This document shows positions 14,536-26,405 of a DNA stretch of 64,000 bases, piece by piece; the stretch's first letter is position 1, and every line of letters begins with the position of its first letter. The stretch comes from Certhia americana (Eukaryota; Chordata; Aves; Passeriformes; Certhiidae): assembly GCA_018697195.1 (NCBI GenBank), contig CM031864.1, forward strand, positions 27,190,944 through 27,254,943, written 5' to 3'. Under the pieces are notes generated by a model. The model did no database searches. It had not been told where the DNA came from and saw only the letters and a program-made list of their open reading frames with translations. Both the position numbers and the translations under genes were made by a program.

Positions 14536-14576
14536 GGGGGGAGCTTTTCTGGGGTTTTTTTGGGGGGGGCAGGGGG
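14536..14576 (+). other. G-run cluster with G-quadruplex potential
   Basis: Four runs of 6, 4, 8 and 5 G are separated by 9, 7 and 2 nt. This fits a long-loop G-quadruplex pattern on the plus strand, the non-template side relative to the minus-strand gene being C-rich. No other regulatory signal is seen around it. Confidence 0.6.
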
Positions 14577-17500
14577 TGATTATTTTCTCTTCTCCTGTAG
14601 TAGAAGAACCATAGCAAACACTATAAATACCAAGATAATTTTTAGCTAGAGAGTAAATGGCAGTCTGAATTTTTTTAGGACAACATCACCGTTATTTTAC
14701 ACAGGAGTTATGGAGGGCATGTTTTAGCTCTTAGGATTGTCATTATTACTGCTGGTAAAAAGGAAGAAGACGGGGACCTGGGTCAGTGACTCCACGATGT
14801 CAATCTACAAGTTTGGCTGATGGGAAAAATTACCTTTTTTACTTGTCAGCCAGGTGACTTCGATTTGGATGCAGTGAGAGGCAATAAAAAGCAATCCCAT
14901 GGTGTTCTCTTCTGCTAAAGTATGTTTAAGAAAGGATTTGCACCACAGGAATAGCAAAAATCTGTGCCTTATTGGGGTGGCAAACAAAATCACACTTGAT
15001 TTTTCTGACCAGATAGAGGGATTTTTAAGATTAAATTTCACAGAGTGAATGCAGATTTCCTGCATCTTTTCTGGAGTTGTCCATCAGAAAGAACATGACA
15101 GCAATAGTTTGTCAGATGAAGAGGAGGAGAAAGATTGTTCCACTGGTTGCATCCCTTAGTGCACTGCCAGGAGATATTAATATAATCTATAATTAAGATG
15201 ATTCCAGAACAATAGTGTATGAAGTGGTGAAAAGGCTACTACTTAACTGATGGTGCAGACTTCTTGCTCCCCGCTTTCCTGTGTCTTTGTGTTGTGATTC
15301 ACGTTTGATCTTAAAGTTTTGAATTTGTCTTTGGCTCTCCTCATATGTATTCTGTGCATCACATGTCGAAGGTTTCTGTCTTCAGCATTGGACAATCTAT
15401 TTAAATTTATTTACTTTACTTTTTTTCTAACTTGAAATATAGTCTATTTAAATCTAAGTTAAAGATATAAATTTATATTTTGTTTAACTGCCTGGCTTTC
15501 CACATGCTTTCTTAAAGCATCTATATATTCTTAGCAAATTAGGTAAGATGAGCTGTATCTGTTATTTTTTGATTGCTACAAAAAATGAATGAAAAAGTGA
15601 CTGAACAGATGTTTCACTGTATTGCTATGTGCTCTGCATCTAGGAGTATCTAAATTCAATAATTATGACTATAATTCTCTTTTCTAAGAAGTACTGAGAG
15701 ATTTGTGTAGATATTGGGATCAAATATGATCACTTTCTATTAGTGGTTATATTGACTGACTGTTGAACTGCCTCTGATGTTGGAACAATCTTAGAATTCC
15801 TATTTTGCAGCTTCTTTATAGTCTCAGCAATCACAAAGGCAGTGCTGTCCATCTGTAACAAATACATGAGGCTGGCAGAGAATGTAAGGAATTCTCCCCT
15901 GAGCACCTGCTCTTCCAGGTGGGAACCAATGTTCATTTCCAGTTTTAATTTTGCTGTATTTTACAACGGTTTGCAGCCTGGCTGTTGGAAGTAACTTTCA
16001 CTCTGAAAACAGGGATCAGAGTACTCCACAAGAAACAATGGAACAGTTTTGAAGTCACGAGAGGGGGCAGGGTCCTGTTTTATAAAGACACAGTGTGTGA
16101 CCACAAAGGGTTGGTCACTCTTCTGTTGTGCTTGGCTTTACTAAACCAGATTCACAGATCTGGGAAGCAGATGTGCTTAGTGGGAAAAGCCTTTCTTGTT
16201 CCAAAGTTGGTATTTTACAGCAAGGACTTACTTCATTTGGGAAAATATGAGTTGAAGGAGAAGCAGGAGTTCGGATCAGCAAAATATGGTGATTTTCCAC
16301 ATTTTGCAATTTGAAGGTGGACATATAAATTCATGACACTATTAAATGCATAATTCTCTGAATCTCACTGCAGATTATGGAATGCAGACATGATCTTTCC
16401 TATTACTTTCTGTAGTTTTTGCATTAAAGTAGTTATATAGGATGCAAATGCTACCTCCAAAAAAAATAATGAAACTGTTGGATTCCCTCTTCTTCAGTAG
16501 TACTGATATTTAATTCAGTAATAAATTTATGATCTCCTTTATTATAGTCCACTTTCTCCAACCCTTTAGATCCAATTTTTTATACAAGGGATTTTGGGAA
16601 CATCATTAATTCAAGCACTGTAAAGAAAGGGAAAAATATAATTGAACTGAGGAACAGGACTCCAAAGTCTCCAAAGCAATCTCTGCTGAGCAAATAAAAA
16701 AAATTTGTTAACATCTCTGCAGTGTTATGTATTAACTGAGGTTCAGACCTCATTTTCAGGTGAGCCTTTCAAAACTGCATTTTTTCAGATGATTGTAAGT
16801 CTGTACATGTAAAGGGTAACCAATGTTCAACAGTAAGACATCCCAGAGTTATTAAGGAATTATGGAATGCATTAGACATGAAATCCAAATCCAATGAAAC
16901 GAGGGATTTAAGACTAGCTTGCACCAGCATTTCATTTCTGTTAGTACTTTGCAATCAAAGCAGTGATGGCAGATGGACGAACAATGAAAAATAGTTTCAG
17001 CAAATATTAATGTGAATGTTAATATCAATTTACTTTGGCTGTATTTTTATCACTTGTACTGTCTGTGATTCTGAAATGTACCTTTTGAATTATCTCTGTA
17101 AAGCAGATACAGAAGTGACTGAACAAATCAAACTCAACATTTTGAGAAGTTGTTTGTCATTTAAAGCTGTAGAAGGATGCATTTCAAAATATTTGCAAGG
17201 TGACTTTTGATTAATTCTGTCTGTGAAGCCATGTGCCTGTTGGAGTGAGCAGTGTTTGTGCTCAGTGGTCAAACCCTTCAAGGGCCTCATTGGCTCTGAC
17301 TCTGCTCCTCTAAAGCTCTGCTGGATATTCAAGTCAAATCCCTGAACTTAATGGACTACAAATGAATCACACAAGCACATATTTCAGCACTTCACCTAAT
17401 CACCTTTAAGCCCAGCTTTGACAGGCAAATTTCTGTCCAGTTTGTGGTGGGCATGCTCTTTCCTTCCATCTCAGTTGGTATTTAAAATAAATGTTTAAAA

Positions 17501-17995
17501 GAATGAGTTTGTTATTTCAAAGCTACTTTGAAATTATGTATCATAATATTTATTGCACGTCTCCTGATCCCATGCTTTCCAAGGAAATATTCCGAAAGAG
17601 ATTTTGTTGCCTTCAAGAGGGGGGAAAATCCACTGCTCGGCATATTGTGAAATATGCAGAGAGAAGGCAACAAGCCATTGCATGTCAGATATGTGAAAAT
17701 AAATGCTTAATGGAAGATTTTACTTTTATATTTCCAGGAGGTCTCATAAATGCTAGTGATAAAAAAAGAAATTATGAAAATGCAATTTTGCCATTTTCTA
17801 TTGTTTGAGCAATACTATAATCCATGTCCTTATTTATTTTGATAGCTTTTTTAATTACAAAAAATGAAATTACACTATAGGGACTGCAACAATTTTTTTT
17901 TCAATGTCAGCAACCAGATCACCTTAAAAGAAAATTGCTGTCATTTAAATTGTTTAAATGAAGTGTTCAGATTTCTAAATATACTCAGCAGCCAC

Positions 17996-18755
17996 TGTCA
18001 TGGGTTGCAGTGCAAAATGTAACCAAAACTCTGATAGACTCTGTATTCTATCACCTTCTGATGAAACTGGTGTGTGGGTGTGTGTGGGGGGGTGTGTGTG
18101 TGTGTATGTGTGTGTGTGGGTGGGTGTGGGTGTGTGTAATTGTCTGTCAATGGCCAACTGTCAAAAACCAGCTGGGGCAGTTTTCTTATCTCTTCCACAA
18201 CCCAGCCTCCCTCCAGGGAGAGATCTTCTGCTAATGGGCCATTGAGTCTCACTGATAGAGAGATCATCCCATTGGGAAATGCTCCAGCCAGGGGGAGGAG
18301 CCAAGTATTCCTACATGGATAAAAATCTGGGAGTTGGAACACCAAGCAGCCTTTCCACCGGATTCTCAGAGGAAGACCAGGCCCATCTATCACCACTGGA
18401 CCTGCAGTGAAACAACTCCACTTTTCTACAGGAGCATCACTTCACCAGAGCCACATCTGCCACTGGGACTGCAGCCACCATTGAATGGGACTGACACCAA
18501 CACCCTGACCCACAGGGTGTCAGATTGTATCCTGACTCTGTCAGTGGGTTTTGTTTGTTTAATTTGTCTTACTGCATGTGGTTTTTTGTTTATTTTAGTT
18601 CCCCTAATAAAGAACTGTTATTCCTATTCCCATACCTTTGCCTGAGAGCCCCTTAAATTCAAAGTTATAATAATTTGGAGGAAGGGGGTTTACATTCTCC
18701 ATTACAAGGGAGGCTCCTGCCTTCTTAGCAGACACCTGTCATTCAAACCATGACA
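17996..18755 (+). mobile_element. Solo LTR, ERVL-type, 5-bp TSD GCCAC
   Basis: This 760-bp element starts TGTCATGGGTTGC and ends AAACCATGACA, giving inverted ends. It is flanked by a perfect 5-bp duplication GCCAC at 17991-17995 and 18756-18760. A 5-bp duplication is usual for ERVL-type elements. A TATA-like GGATAAAAAT lies near 18317 and AATAAA at 18606-18611. Downstream of AATAAA the sequence AAGAACTGTTATTCCTA also occurs, reversed, in the LTR at 63162-63883, so the two belong to one family. A GT-rich microsatellite (18069-18138) sits inside the left part. It is antisense to BRINP3. Confidence 0.85.
18069..18138 (+). repeat. GT/GGGTGT microsatellite inside an LTR
   Basis: About 70 bp of TG dinucleotides interrupted by GGG runs (TGTGGGTGGGTGTGGGTGTG near the right end). 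It lies within the solo LTR at 17996-18755 and has probably expanded after insertion. Confidence 0.95.
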
Positions 18756-20135
18756 GCCACCCACACCAAGATTATGGCACAGGCAATGTGTAATCATGTT
18801 CTTATCCTTGTTGCCAGAATCCAGAGCCTGTGGATGGTTTTGGGGGTCTTCTTGACTTTCCTGTGTTTTAGAGCAGTGGGTCATGATCTCTGGAAAATGC
18901 TAAATTGCCAGTCAGTGTAGTATGTCAGTATTGGTTTCTTTGTATATTAACTCTTTAACACTCTCAAAATCTTCCCAAACCAGTGATGTATATAGCACAG
19001 CAATTTTTTTATCTGCACAATCATTCAACATCTGCACCATCTTATCCTACCATAAGATTTGGAAGTCCCACCTACTTCCAAAATGTGAGAATTTTTTCCA
19101 AAGAATATTTTGACACTCTTTATTCTGGGAAGCCGATTACATCCAAGTGCTTAGGTCAAACCTTTTTCCTGAAATAGAAAGCTGGAGTTCATTGAGAAGA
19201 TGAGGTAGGAGAAGCACCTGGACAAGTAGGTGCTCCTATATTGGGGCAGGAGGGGAACATTAAAATTGGCAATACTAAAGAACAATTGAAGACTGAAAAG
19301 GTGAGGAGGGCTGCAGGGACACTTGTGAAGATTGCACAGCTTTAATCTAACATGGGTGGACTCCATAATCTGGAATCTCAGGGAAACTTAGTGACCTGTG
19401 ATAGCAGCAGGTCAAACTGGATCATCTAGGTGTCCTTTCAGGCTACAAAATCCAGTGAAAGGCTACTTTCATGCACATCAGGAAAGGTAAATGGGACACT
19501 GCTTGATTCTATTAGAGCTGATATTTTTAGGCTACATGTTAGTGGTAAGAACACAGCCTGTTGGAATGATGGACACAGGGAGAACTTTGCTTACGCAGTA
19601 ATTCAGCCAAATGCCTCAAGAAACTAATGAAATCTGTTAATAAAGGTTGAACAGCTTTCATATGGAATTTTGATAAGGAAACAGCTGCTCATTTTCTTGG
19701 GTAGCAGTAGAGTTTGGAGGCCACAAGACCTGATAAAGGATAAGCAGATGGTTCAGAGTAAACAGTTTGAAGTAGTTCTTGTAATTTCTTTAAGATCTTG
19801 GTACATAACCTGACACCAAGAGGTTATACAAAGCTCACTGAGCTAATGATGATCCAAGTATTTATTGCTGGAGGGCAGCTAGAGAGATGAAAAGGGCAGC
19901 CAAATTTACTGAGAGTAAATAACATACTCCTGCACATCCTCTAAAATGGGATTTGAGTAGTTCAAAAGAGCCAGAAGAGCCTCAGTGAAATGCAGTCTGC
20001 ACATAAGGATAAACAGCACATTCTGAACTGGGATGTTTGGTCATGTAACCTGTAACAGTCACAGGCTCAAAAGAGAATGGTCCCTACCAGCAGGCCCAGA
20101 TTGCAGACCAGAGTTTTCTTGTGTGGAAATTCTTT

Positions 20136-20520
20136 GATCACAGAACAACAGAATGGCTGAGATAGGGAAGAAGCCCTGGTTCAAACCCTTGCTGAAGCAA
20201 GGCCACCAAGACCCAGCAGTTAACCTTGGGATAAGTCAAGAATGGAGGCTCCACAACCTCCCTGAGCAAACTGTGTCAGTACTAGGTCACCCTCAATGCA
20301 AAACTGTTTCCTGGTGTTCAAAGGGAACCTCTGGTATTCCAGTTTCTGCCCATTTCCCCTTGTCCTGCTGCTTGGCACCACTGAAAAGAGATTTACTCTG
20401 TCCTCTTTGCATCCTCCCTCCAGGTATTTATAGACATTATCTCTGGGCCTTCCCTTCTCCAGGCTGAACAGTCCTCTCATCCTTTCTTCAAAAAAGCCCC
20501 AACATTCCTCAGTTGTTTTA
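20136..20520 (-). mobile_element. CR1 LINE 3' fragment
   Basis: Antisense CR1 sequence. It starts at a degraded ATCACAGAACAACAGAATGG terminus and includes ACCTCCCTGAGCAAACTGTG-type text and CTTCCCTTCTCCAGGCTGAA near the truncated 5' edge. It is diverged and inactive. Confidence 0.85.
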
Positions 20521-21170
20521 TCTTGAACAGACAGGAGGAGAGATAACACAGAGAGTAAATAAACCATCCTAAATAGAATATTTATTTCTTCCTCTTTAAA
20601 CTAAATCCTGCCCACAGACACTGTGAACAGCCTCAAGTGAACCCAGTAAGCCTTACAGGTCTGGATTAGGGAACAAGATTGGTTTCTGGAGTCAAAAGAG
20701 TATTTTGTAATATCTAAGCTAAGAAAAGGTTTGGAAGCAGAAAGGGTAAAAAATTAATTCTCTTGTATTACCTTTAGTTGACTCTGGAGTTTACCGTGTC
20801 ATAGAAATTAATTAATTATTTAATTAATTCCTCTGCCATTAATAGTAGACTATATGGGCCATAAATATTGGATTATTTTGTCCCTTGCTGCTCAGACTGA
20901 AATCACTACATAATCTGGTCTCCTTCCTAGTGTATTTGTTTTTTATTATAAATAGATTAGAATAAAGCAACATACTGTTATCTCAGAAGCTGAATTCCAC
21001 TTATTTAGACAAAGACTTAGCAGTTTTTTTGTTTTCTTTAATATAGGTCACTTTTGTTCGCAGAATGTGCTATTAACATGGATCAGATCACACTGATATT
21101 TGTTAATAATTTTTTATCCTGGAAATATTGCTCAAGCTCCAAATAATGCTTCATAATATGTCTCAATGGT

Positions 21171-21210
21171 TATATAATATACATACATACATACATATAT
21201 ATATATATAA
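21171..21210 (+). repeat. ACAT/AT simple repeat
   Basis: TATATAATATACATACATAC is followed by ACATATATATATATATA. An ordinary AT-rich microsatellite in the intron. Confidence 0.9.
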
Positions 21211-22849
21211 ATCAGTGTGGCTGGAAATGCTTACAGACCATGTGTGACAGCACTGGAAGAGCTGTTCAGTGGTAATATATGATTTATATGAGGTTGGCTG
21301 CTCAATGACTAAGTTATCAATCAAAAACTCTTTGCCAACTTTTTTCCAAGTTGAGACCCATACAAGGTTACCTGTCTCATCTTCCCATGAACATCTTTAT
21401 GCAAAACTCTTTATGAGATAAAAGCAGAAATAGTCTGAGCTACCTCTGAGTTGTGGAAGTCATGCTTGGTATATTTCTTAAGTTAAAAATTATTTCAACA
21501 TTTCAAAGGCTAAAGAGGGGAGAATAGCATATGTCTTAATGATGTTAATAACCTAAATTTCACACTTCTTAGTAACCACACCTACTAGCAATTACCAAAT
21601 TGACAGATATAGGTGAAGTTGGGATTTTAGTGGATCACCCAGCAGAGCTAAAGAGCCTTTTGAAAGCCCAGAATTTAACTCTTACCAATTGTCCCCTGAC
21701 ATTCATGTCACAGACCCGAGCATAGGACAAGAAATGTAGCTGAAAATGATTCAAACTCATAATTAATTTGACGTCCATTATACAGTATGCTGTAAGAATC
21801 CTCCATGGACCCAGATGTGCGTGTTCTTCCAGCTTGACTAAAATTGCTGTTTAAGTAGGTGCCTACGAAGGACGTTCTTCAGGCATGGAACAGTGTCACA
21901 GCCCATTCAGATAGGACAAAATATGGCAGAATATGTGCCTCTCTGAAGAGTCAATATATTTGCCTTAGTTAGAAAAGTAGTAAATGATAGCATGGCTCCA
22001 CAAATAATTAAAGGTGTCCAAATAGTCATTGGGAAAATGCACCCAAATGTACAAATGAATTCATGCTTTTATAGTCAGAGGTGACTGACATTTATTAGCC
22101 AGACAATATTTTCCAGGGAGAAATACTGTAAGTTCTGAAGTCCTCCTGCTAGAAGCGAGAATGAGGATGGGAAAAGGGCCTCAGATCTTCTAAACAGAAT
22201 CAGATAAAAAAACAGCATCAGGTTAAAAGCTGCAACAAATGAAATTTTAACTGAAACAGGGTCTCTTGAAATTATTAGTTCTCTTGAACTGAGAAATCAT
22301 TCTTTAACAATAAAACAAGAAATATAAAAATGAGTGTATATAAAGTACTACTTTTATTTCATTCACATTCTTTTACTGATACTTATTGTACTCGTCTCTT
22401 GACCACTGTGTGGTCTTCCTCCTTTCCTCTTCTATTGATTTGTCCTCTTTCTCCAACACAACTCATTAGAACCTGCAATTTTTATATTTTTATTGACTTT
22501 TCCTTATCTCCCTCTTTTTTTTTTCCTTAACAATTTTTTTCCAGGTCTGCTGAGCTTACTTTTCCCACCATCTGGCTAGACAGCTGTTTCTGATAGCACT
22601 GAACAAGTGAGTTGTGAAAATAGTTGTTCGGAAGCTGATTTACCTGTAGTTCCCATTCTCTGTGGTACAGGAAGTTCTGATGATCAGGACAGGTGAAATG
22701 AGGTATGAAACAAACTTTGATGCATTAAGGAAAAACTAATGTGGCACAAGTGAGTTATAAAGACAACGTGGATTGGGCCAGCTGAAACCCAAACCATTCC
22801 ATGAGATAAAGCCAAAGAGAGAAAAAAAAAAATCCATAAAAAGTCTCAC

Positions 22850-23086
22850 CAGATTCTTCAAATTCACTGTTGTATGCATTCCAAATCTCACTTATGCGAA
22901 GCAGGTTCTCTTCCATGGCTTGAATGTCCATGTAGGGACAGTTGCACTCTGGGAATTTGGGGCCACACTGACACCAGCAGTCATTGTCCTTGCAGATGAA
23001 CTCCCCCTCTGAATTGCAGGCAATATAGCTCAGAGCTGCCTGCACAAAATGTTCTTGCAGGTATTCAGGAAGAATGACCTGAAGAC
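22850..23086 (-). CDS. BRINP3: BRINP3 coding exon with cysteine-rich segment, likely exon 6 of 8
   Basis: This 237-bp exon has acceptor CCTTCAG|GTC and donor AATCTG|GTGAGA. It supplies two bases of a Gly codon, 78 codons, and the first base of an Asp codon completed in the exon at 2721. It opens LQVILPEYLQEHFVQAALSY, then has a cysteine-rich run with seven Cys (ACNSEGEFICKDNDCWC, QCGPKFPECNCP). It ends with a helical acidic part, MDIQAMEENLLRISE. The cysteine spacing resembles the EGF-like module that follows MACPF domains in related proteins and is typical of BRINPs. Bases downstream of the donor stay open on the minus strand, but they are intron. Confidence 0.93.
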
Positions 23087-23651
23087 CTGAAGGAAATGGA
23101 AGAAATATTATGGTATTAAACATAAAGAAAGCTCTGGAACTGAGCAGCTTCCCCAGCGTAAGAAGCAAACAAACAAACAATTATGAAAAACAAAAATACA
23201 CAGAGTTTTTATGACAATTTACACAATTGTCCAGCATTTATACTATGTCATGTATTTCCTTTCTTAATAATTATTTTCAGACATATTCCTCACATTACCC
23301 TCTCTAGAACATCCATCTACTAATGAGTAACCTGTATTCCTCAGAGTGTTTATTGTTGTAGTCTTTCTAGGGGACTGGGTAACATCAACTTCTCCTTGGG
23401 AAGAGCTGCTGAGTGAAAAGCAGCCAGAGCCTTGCAGCAGGAAATCACATAGTGATTTCACTCAGTGCCAGCAATAATGCAGATTCGGAAAATGCTGATG
23501 AAGGGAAAGCAGCCCTGACAGACAGAGTAAAGAGCCTAATCAAGAAAAGACGTATAAACATTTCCATCGCAAATTAGTCTTGTTTTCCATGTTTCCTTTG
23601 TTACAACAAGATGTAGCTTGTCTAGATAACTTATTATCTCTTGTGATTCTG

Positions 23652-24337
23652 TGTTGTGGCCTGTATTTGTTTTATTTAATAGGCTTATTGTTAAAGTTTT
23701 AATGTAAATGGTTTGTTCTTATGTTCCCCCTTGTTGTCCCTGAGTTGGTTAATTCCTAAAGTTGCATCCTCCCCTAAATTACCTTGTATATTTCCCTACC
23801 CCTTGTTCCAGCTCCTTCCCTATCAATCACTGTTCTTGTACCTTCCATGTCAGAAGGACTTCCCCAACCCTGAACCAATCCTTTGAGCGTACTTCCCCCT
23901 GGGTGTTTCTGGGTGTTCCCTAAACCTCAACACCCCATTGCACCATGTGCCCTGCCCTCTCCTCCCACTTTCCCCAGTTGGCCCCAAAGCAATGCTGTAA
24001 CCCCTTCACTCTGCCCCTGTTGATCCCTCATTGGCTTGTATTTGGTACCCACCCCTTGCTCTGTTGCTGTATAAAATCCCAAGCACAGCAGTGTTTGGGG
24101 CTTTTTGGTTCCTGGCACCTCCAACTGGAATAAGCCTTCTGTTGGAACCTCAGAACTGAAAAGCCTCCTCCTTCTCCTTTACCCAGCCCCTGACTGTGGT
24201 GAGAGCCCTTCCACTGTAGAGCAAGTGGCTCTAAATGTTCAGCTGTTGGCAAAAACCCCACACTGCAGTTGATCCCCACACTTGGTGCAGTGCTGGTGTT
24301 CTTTGAGCTAGCCCAGGCTCCGGTGGGCTGTGTCAGT
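23652..24337 (+). mobile_element. Solo LTR, ERVK-type, near-perfect 6-bp TSD
   Basis: This 686-bp LTR starts TGTTGTGGCCTG and ends CTGTGTCA. It is flanked by ATTCTG (23646-23651) and GTTCTG (24338-24343), a 6-bp duplication with one mismatch. It has the same layout as the LTR at 41320: CCCCCTTGTT-type pyrimidine-rich U3, a TATA box (GTATAAAATCC near 24069), an AATAAGC poly-A-like signal near 24129 followed by CTTCTGTTGGAAC, and a GAGCTAGCCC block near the right end. It has fewer CpGs than the 41320 copy, suggesting it is older. It is antisense to BRINP3. Confidence 0.75.
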
Positions 24338-25119
24338 TCTGTAAAGGCAAACTAAGAAGGAAGGGTAGAATTGGGTTGGAATAAATATTTGAAAAATAAA
24401 ATTTTGCTGATTGTTTATTTTTCTGGCATTGGTAGCAAATTGCTCTAGGACAGTCAATTGGATGTGAAGGGGAGGGCTAAAAAACCTCAAGAAAGAAATT
24501 TATTCTTAAGTCTACTAAAATTTTAGCATGGAAAATGTACAAAGTTCAGCTCCTGTGGGGCTTCAAAAATGCCTGCTACATGTGTTCCAAGTAATTTCTC
24601 AGCATATTAATTGGGTATTTGGTGATACAAGTTTCTTCTCCATAGGTACTTGGATGATTTCACAGAGATTTTTCACTTATTTTTAGGTATATACAAAACC
24701 ATAGTTGTAACAGTAATTTCAGAACCCTTCTAAATCAAAACTCATATCACAACTGCTGAAATCTGGTCTCATGGCAAAATTTGTAAATCTCTGCTGCTCC
24801 CTCAGTAAATATTGTAATGTAGTTGTGTGCTTGTGAAAAACCATGAGGCTGTGAAAGGAAAAAAAAGCCCAGTTCTATTCTTCCATTAAAGAGTTTACTC
24901 AGTTCTGATAATACATTTCTCTACATGACAACAAACCACAGTCTGAGAGATACAAAGATTATTTTCCAAATTTTAACTGACAAGCATCATGAATATGCTG
25001 GGAACCATCAAAAATTATATTTTCTGGAAATATTCATGGCATCCCAGTGGAAATGACAAGTTTTCAGGAAAAAAATCTTCCCCATGGAATAATTTTATGT
25101 TTTTATGGATTTATTTGAT

Positions 25120-25180
25120 TCTGGAGAGAAATGAAAGGAAGAAAATATTTCTGGAGAGAAATGAAAGGGAGAAAATAGAA
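25120..25180 (+). repeat. 30-bp tandem duplication
   Basis: TCTGGAGAGAAATGAAAGGA followed by AGAAAATATT is repeated with few changes starting 30 bp later (25150). It is a simple local duplication. Confidence 0.85.
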
Positions 25181-25202
25181 ACATATGAATATTTTAAGGA
25201 AG

Positions 25203-25310
25203 AGTCACAGAATCATGGACTGTACTGAGACTGAAGAGACCACAGGGATCATCATCCCTGAGAGCTGTTCTTAATATTAACCAACTACTCCATGCTGTCT
25301 GAGTGATTTA
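25203..25310 (-). mobile_element. Short CR1 3' fragment
   Basis: It opens with the reversed terminus AGTCACAGAATCATGGACTG followed by a degraded GACCACAGGGATCATCATCC block. The remaining homology fades by about 25310. Confidence 0.65.
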
Positions 25311-26085
25311 CAAACTCATATAGAAAATTATAGATTTTGAAAATAATTGTAAATCTACCTTCAACAATGGCAAAATAAGAATTGCATTGTTTGTTCTCTC
25401 ATGGCATAGAGTCAGAGATATACACAAATACACACACTAGCGAGAATTCACTAAGTTTTTTCATAGTCATAATTTGCTCATGCTTTATTTTTGTAACTGA
25501 AAATAGAAATTATTGATGGCTTAATACCAAACAGAGTGACTTCACAAAAATCTTTATGTCCTAATATGCAGGTTGGGAAATGCTTCTACTGGAATTTTAA
25601 AAAAAAATATTATTTAGAAATTGTTACTCTTTTCTTCCTTTTGCTTCCTCTTCGTGCTTCTATTTTTCATTTTTATTTATACACAATTACTACTATTTTC
25701 CTAATGAGTGAGATTTTAACCATCCAAGTTGTTGGGTTTTTGTTAATTCCCAAGAACAGGAGTCCTTTGACTCCTCCTGATTTAGAGTATTTGAAAATGT
25801 ATAGCCTGCTCCTCTGGTGACTCCATTAATTTTGGTGCAACAAGTGGATGGGGTGTAAGCTACTGCTCAGTATGTGCAAAGCAGGTTGAGCACACTAAAT
25901 GTCCCTCCCAGTTTGGTGTAATCTCTGAAATATCAGGCTGTTTAAGAGTGTGCCAGTGATGCTAACGACATGCAAATGTTATACCAGGGCGACTGAAATT
26001 TTTCTGATGGTGCAGAATTGTTTCTAATTGAAAAGGCAACACGAGGTATTGACATTTCCTTCACTTTGGCTGGAAACCACTTCCT

Positions 26086-26148
26086 CACACACATACACAC
26101 ACACACACACACCCACACACACACACTTCTCTCAAAAATTAGGAAAAT

Positions 26149-26188
<40 letters not shown>

Positions 26189-26210
26189 CTCTCAAAAATT
26201 AGGAAAATGA
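26086..26210 (+). repeat. CA microsatellite with duplicated 60-bp unit
   Basis: Two CA-repeat tracts are each followed by the identical CTCTCAAAAATTAGGAAAAT sequence. The unique part recurs exactly 60 bp apart (26131-26150 and 26191-26210), so the locus is a two-copy tandem repeat of (CA)n plus a unique 20-mer. It lies about 90 bp from the BRINP3 exon at 26300. Confidence 0.95.
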
Positions 26211-26299
26211 CCTTTTATGAGGTGGAAGAAAGAAAAAACAAATAGCGTGATAAATGTCACCCCATTCCAAAACAAACTAATGAAAATGCATCTACATAC

Positions 26300-26405
26300 C
26301 TTGCAACTGAATCTTATTTTCAGGACTCTGGACCAGAACAGAGCTGACAGAATCTAGGTTGTCATAGTTACTGCAGCCGAGAGGACCCGTCCGTGTCTCT
26401 GTTAC
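26300..26405 (-). CDS. BRINP3: BRINP3 coding exon, likely exon 5 of 8
   Basis: This 106-bp exon has acceptor TCCATCAG|GTA and donor TTGCAAG|GTATGT. It reads 35 codons plus one base, beginning [20 protein letters not shown] and ending with PENKIQLQ. This block ([15 protein letters not shown]) is strongly conserved in all three BRINP paralogues and lies late in the MACPF region. The entry phase 0 and exit phase 1 match the flanking exons at 45604 and 23086. It is too short to stand out as an open frame and was found by reading for the expected BRINP3 sequence between its neighbours. It completes the exon series without a gap. Confidence 0.93.

Larger units (their letters stand above)
2722..22849 (-). 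other. BRINP3 intron, 20.1 kb
   Basis: This is the intron between the exons at 23086-22850 and 2721-2499. It carries CR1 pieces at 5641-5725, 7815-9600, 11908-12144 and 20136-20520, the solo LTR at 17996-18755, a perfect hairpin at 6032-6064, a G-run cluster at 14536-14576 and an AT repeat at 21171-21210. In 2722-5640, 5726-7814, 9601-11907, 12145-17995, 18756-20135 and 20521-22849 I see only AT-rich intronic DNA with short homopolymers and no gene, RNA or recognisable mobile element. The small open frames there have no recognisable content. Confidence 0.8.
23087..26299 (-). other. BRINP3 intron, 3.2 kb
   Basis: This intron lies between the exons at 26405-26300 and 23086-22850. It holds the LTR at 23652-24337, a 30-bp tandem duplication at 25120-25180, a short CR1 end at 25203-25310 and the CA-rich 60-bp tandem repeat at 26086-26210. 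Nothing else is recognisable. Confidence 0.85.

Noticed and set aside
18334..18645. A 103-codon open frame in the LTR at 17996-18755
   Set aside because: It spans LTR regulatory sequence and the poly-A signal, and LTRs of this kind do not encode protein.
22755..23180. A single 141-codon exon on the minus strand
   Set aside because: The frame continues past both splice sites, but only 22850-23086 matches BRINP3 and the GT/AG boundaries fix the exon. The rest is intron.
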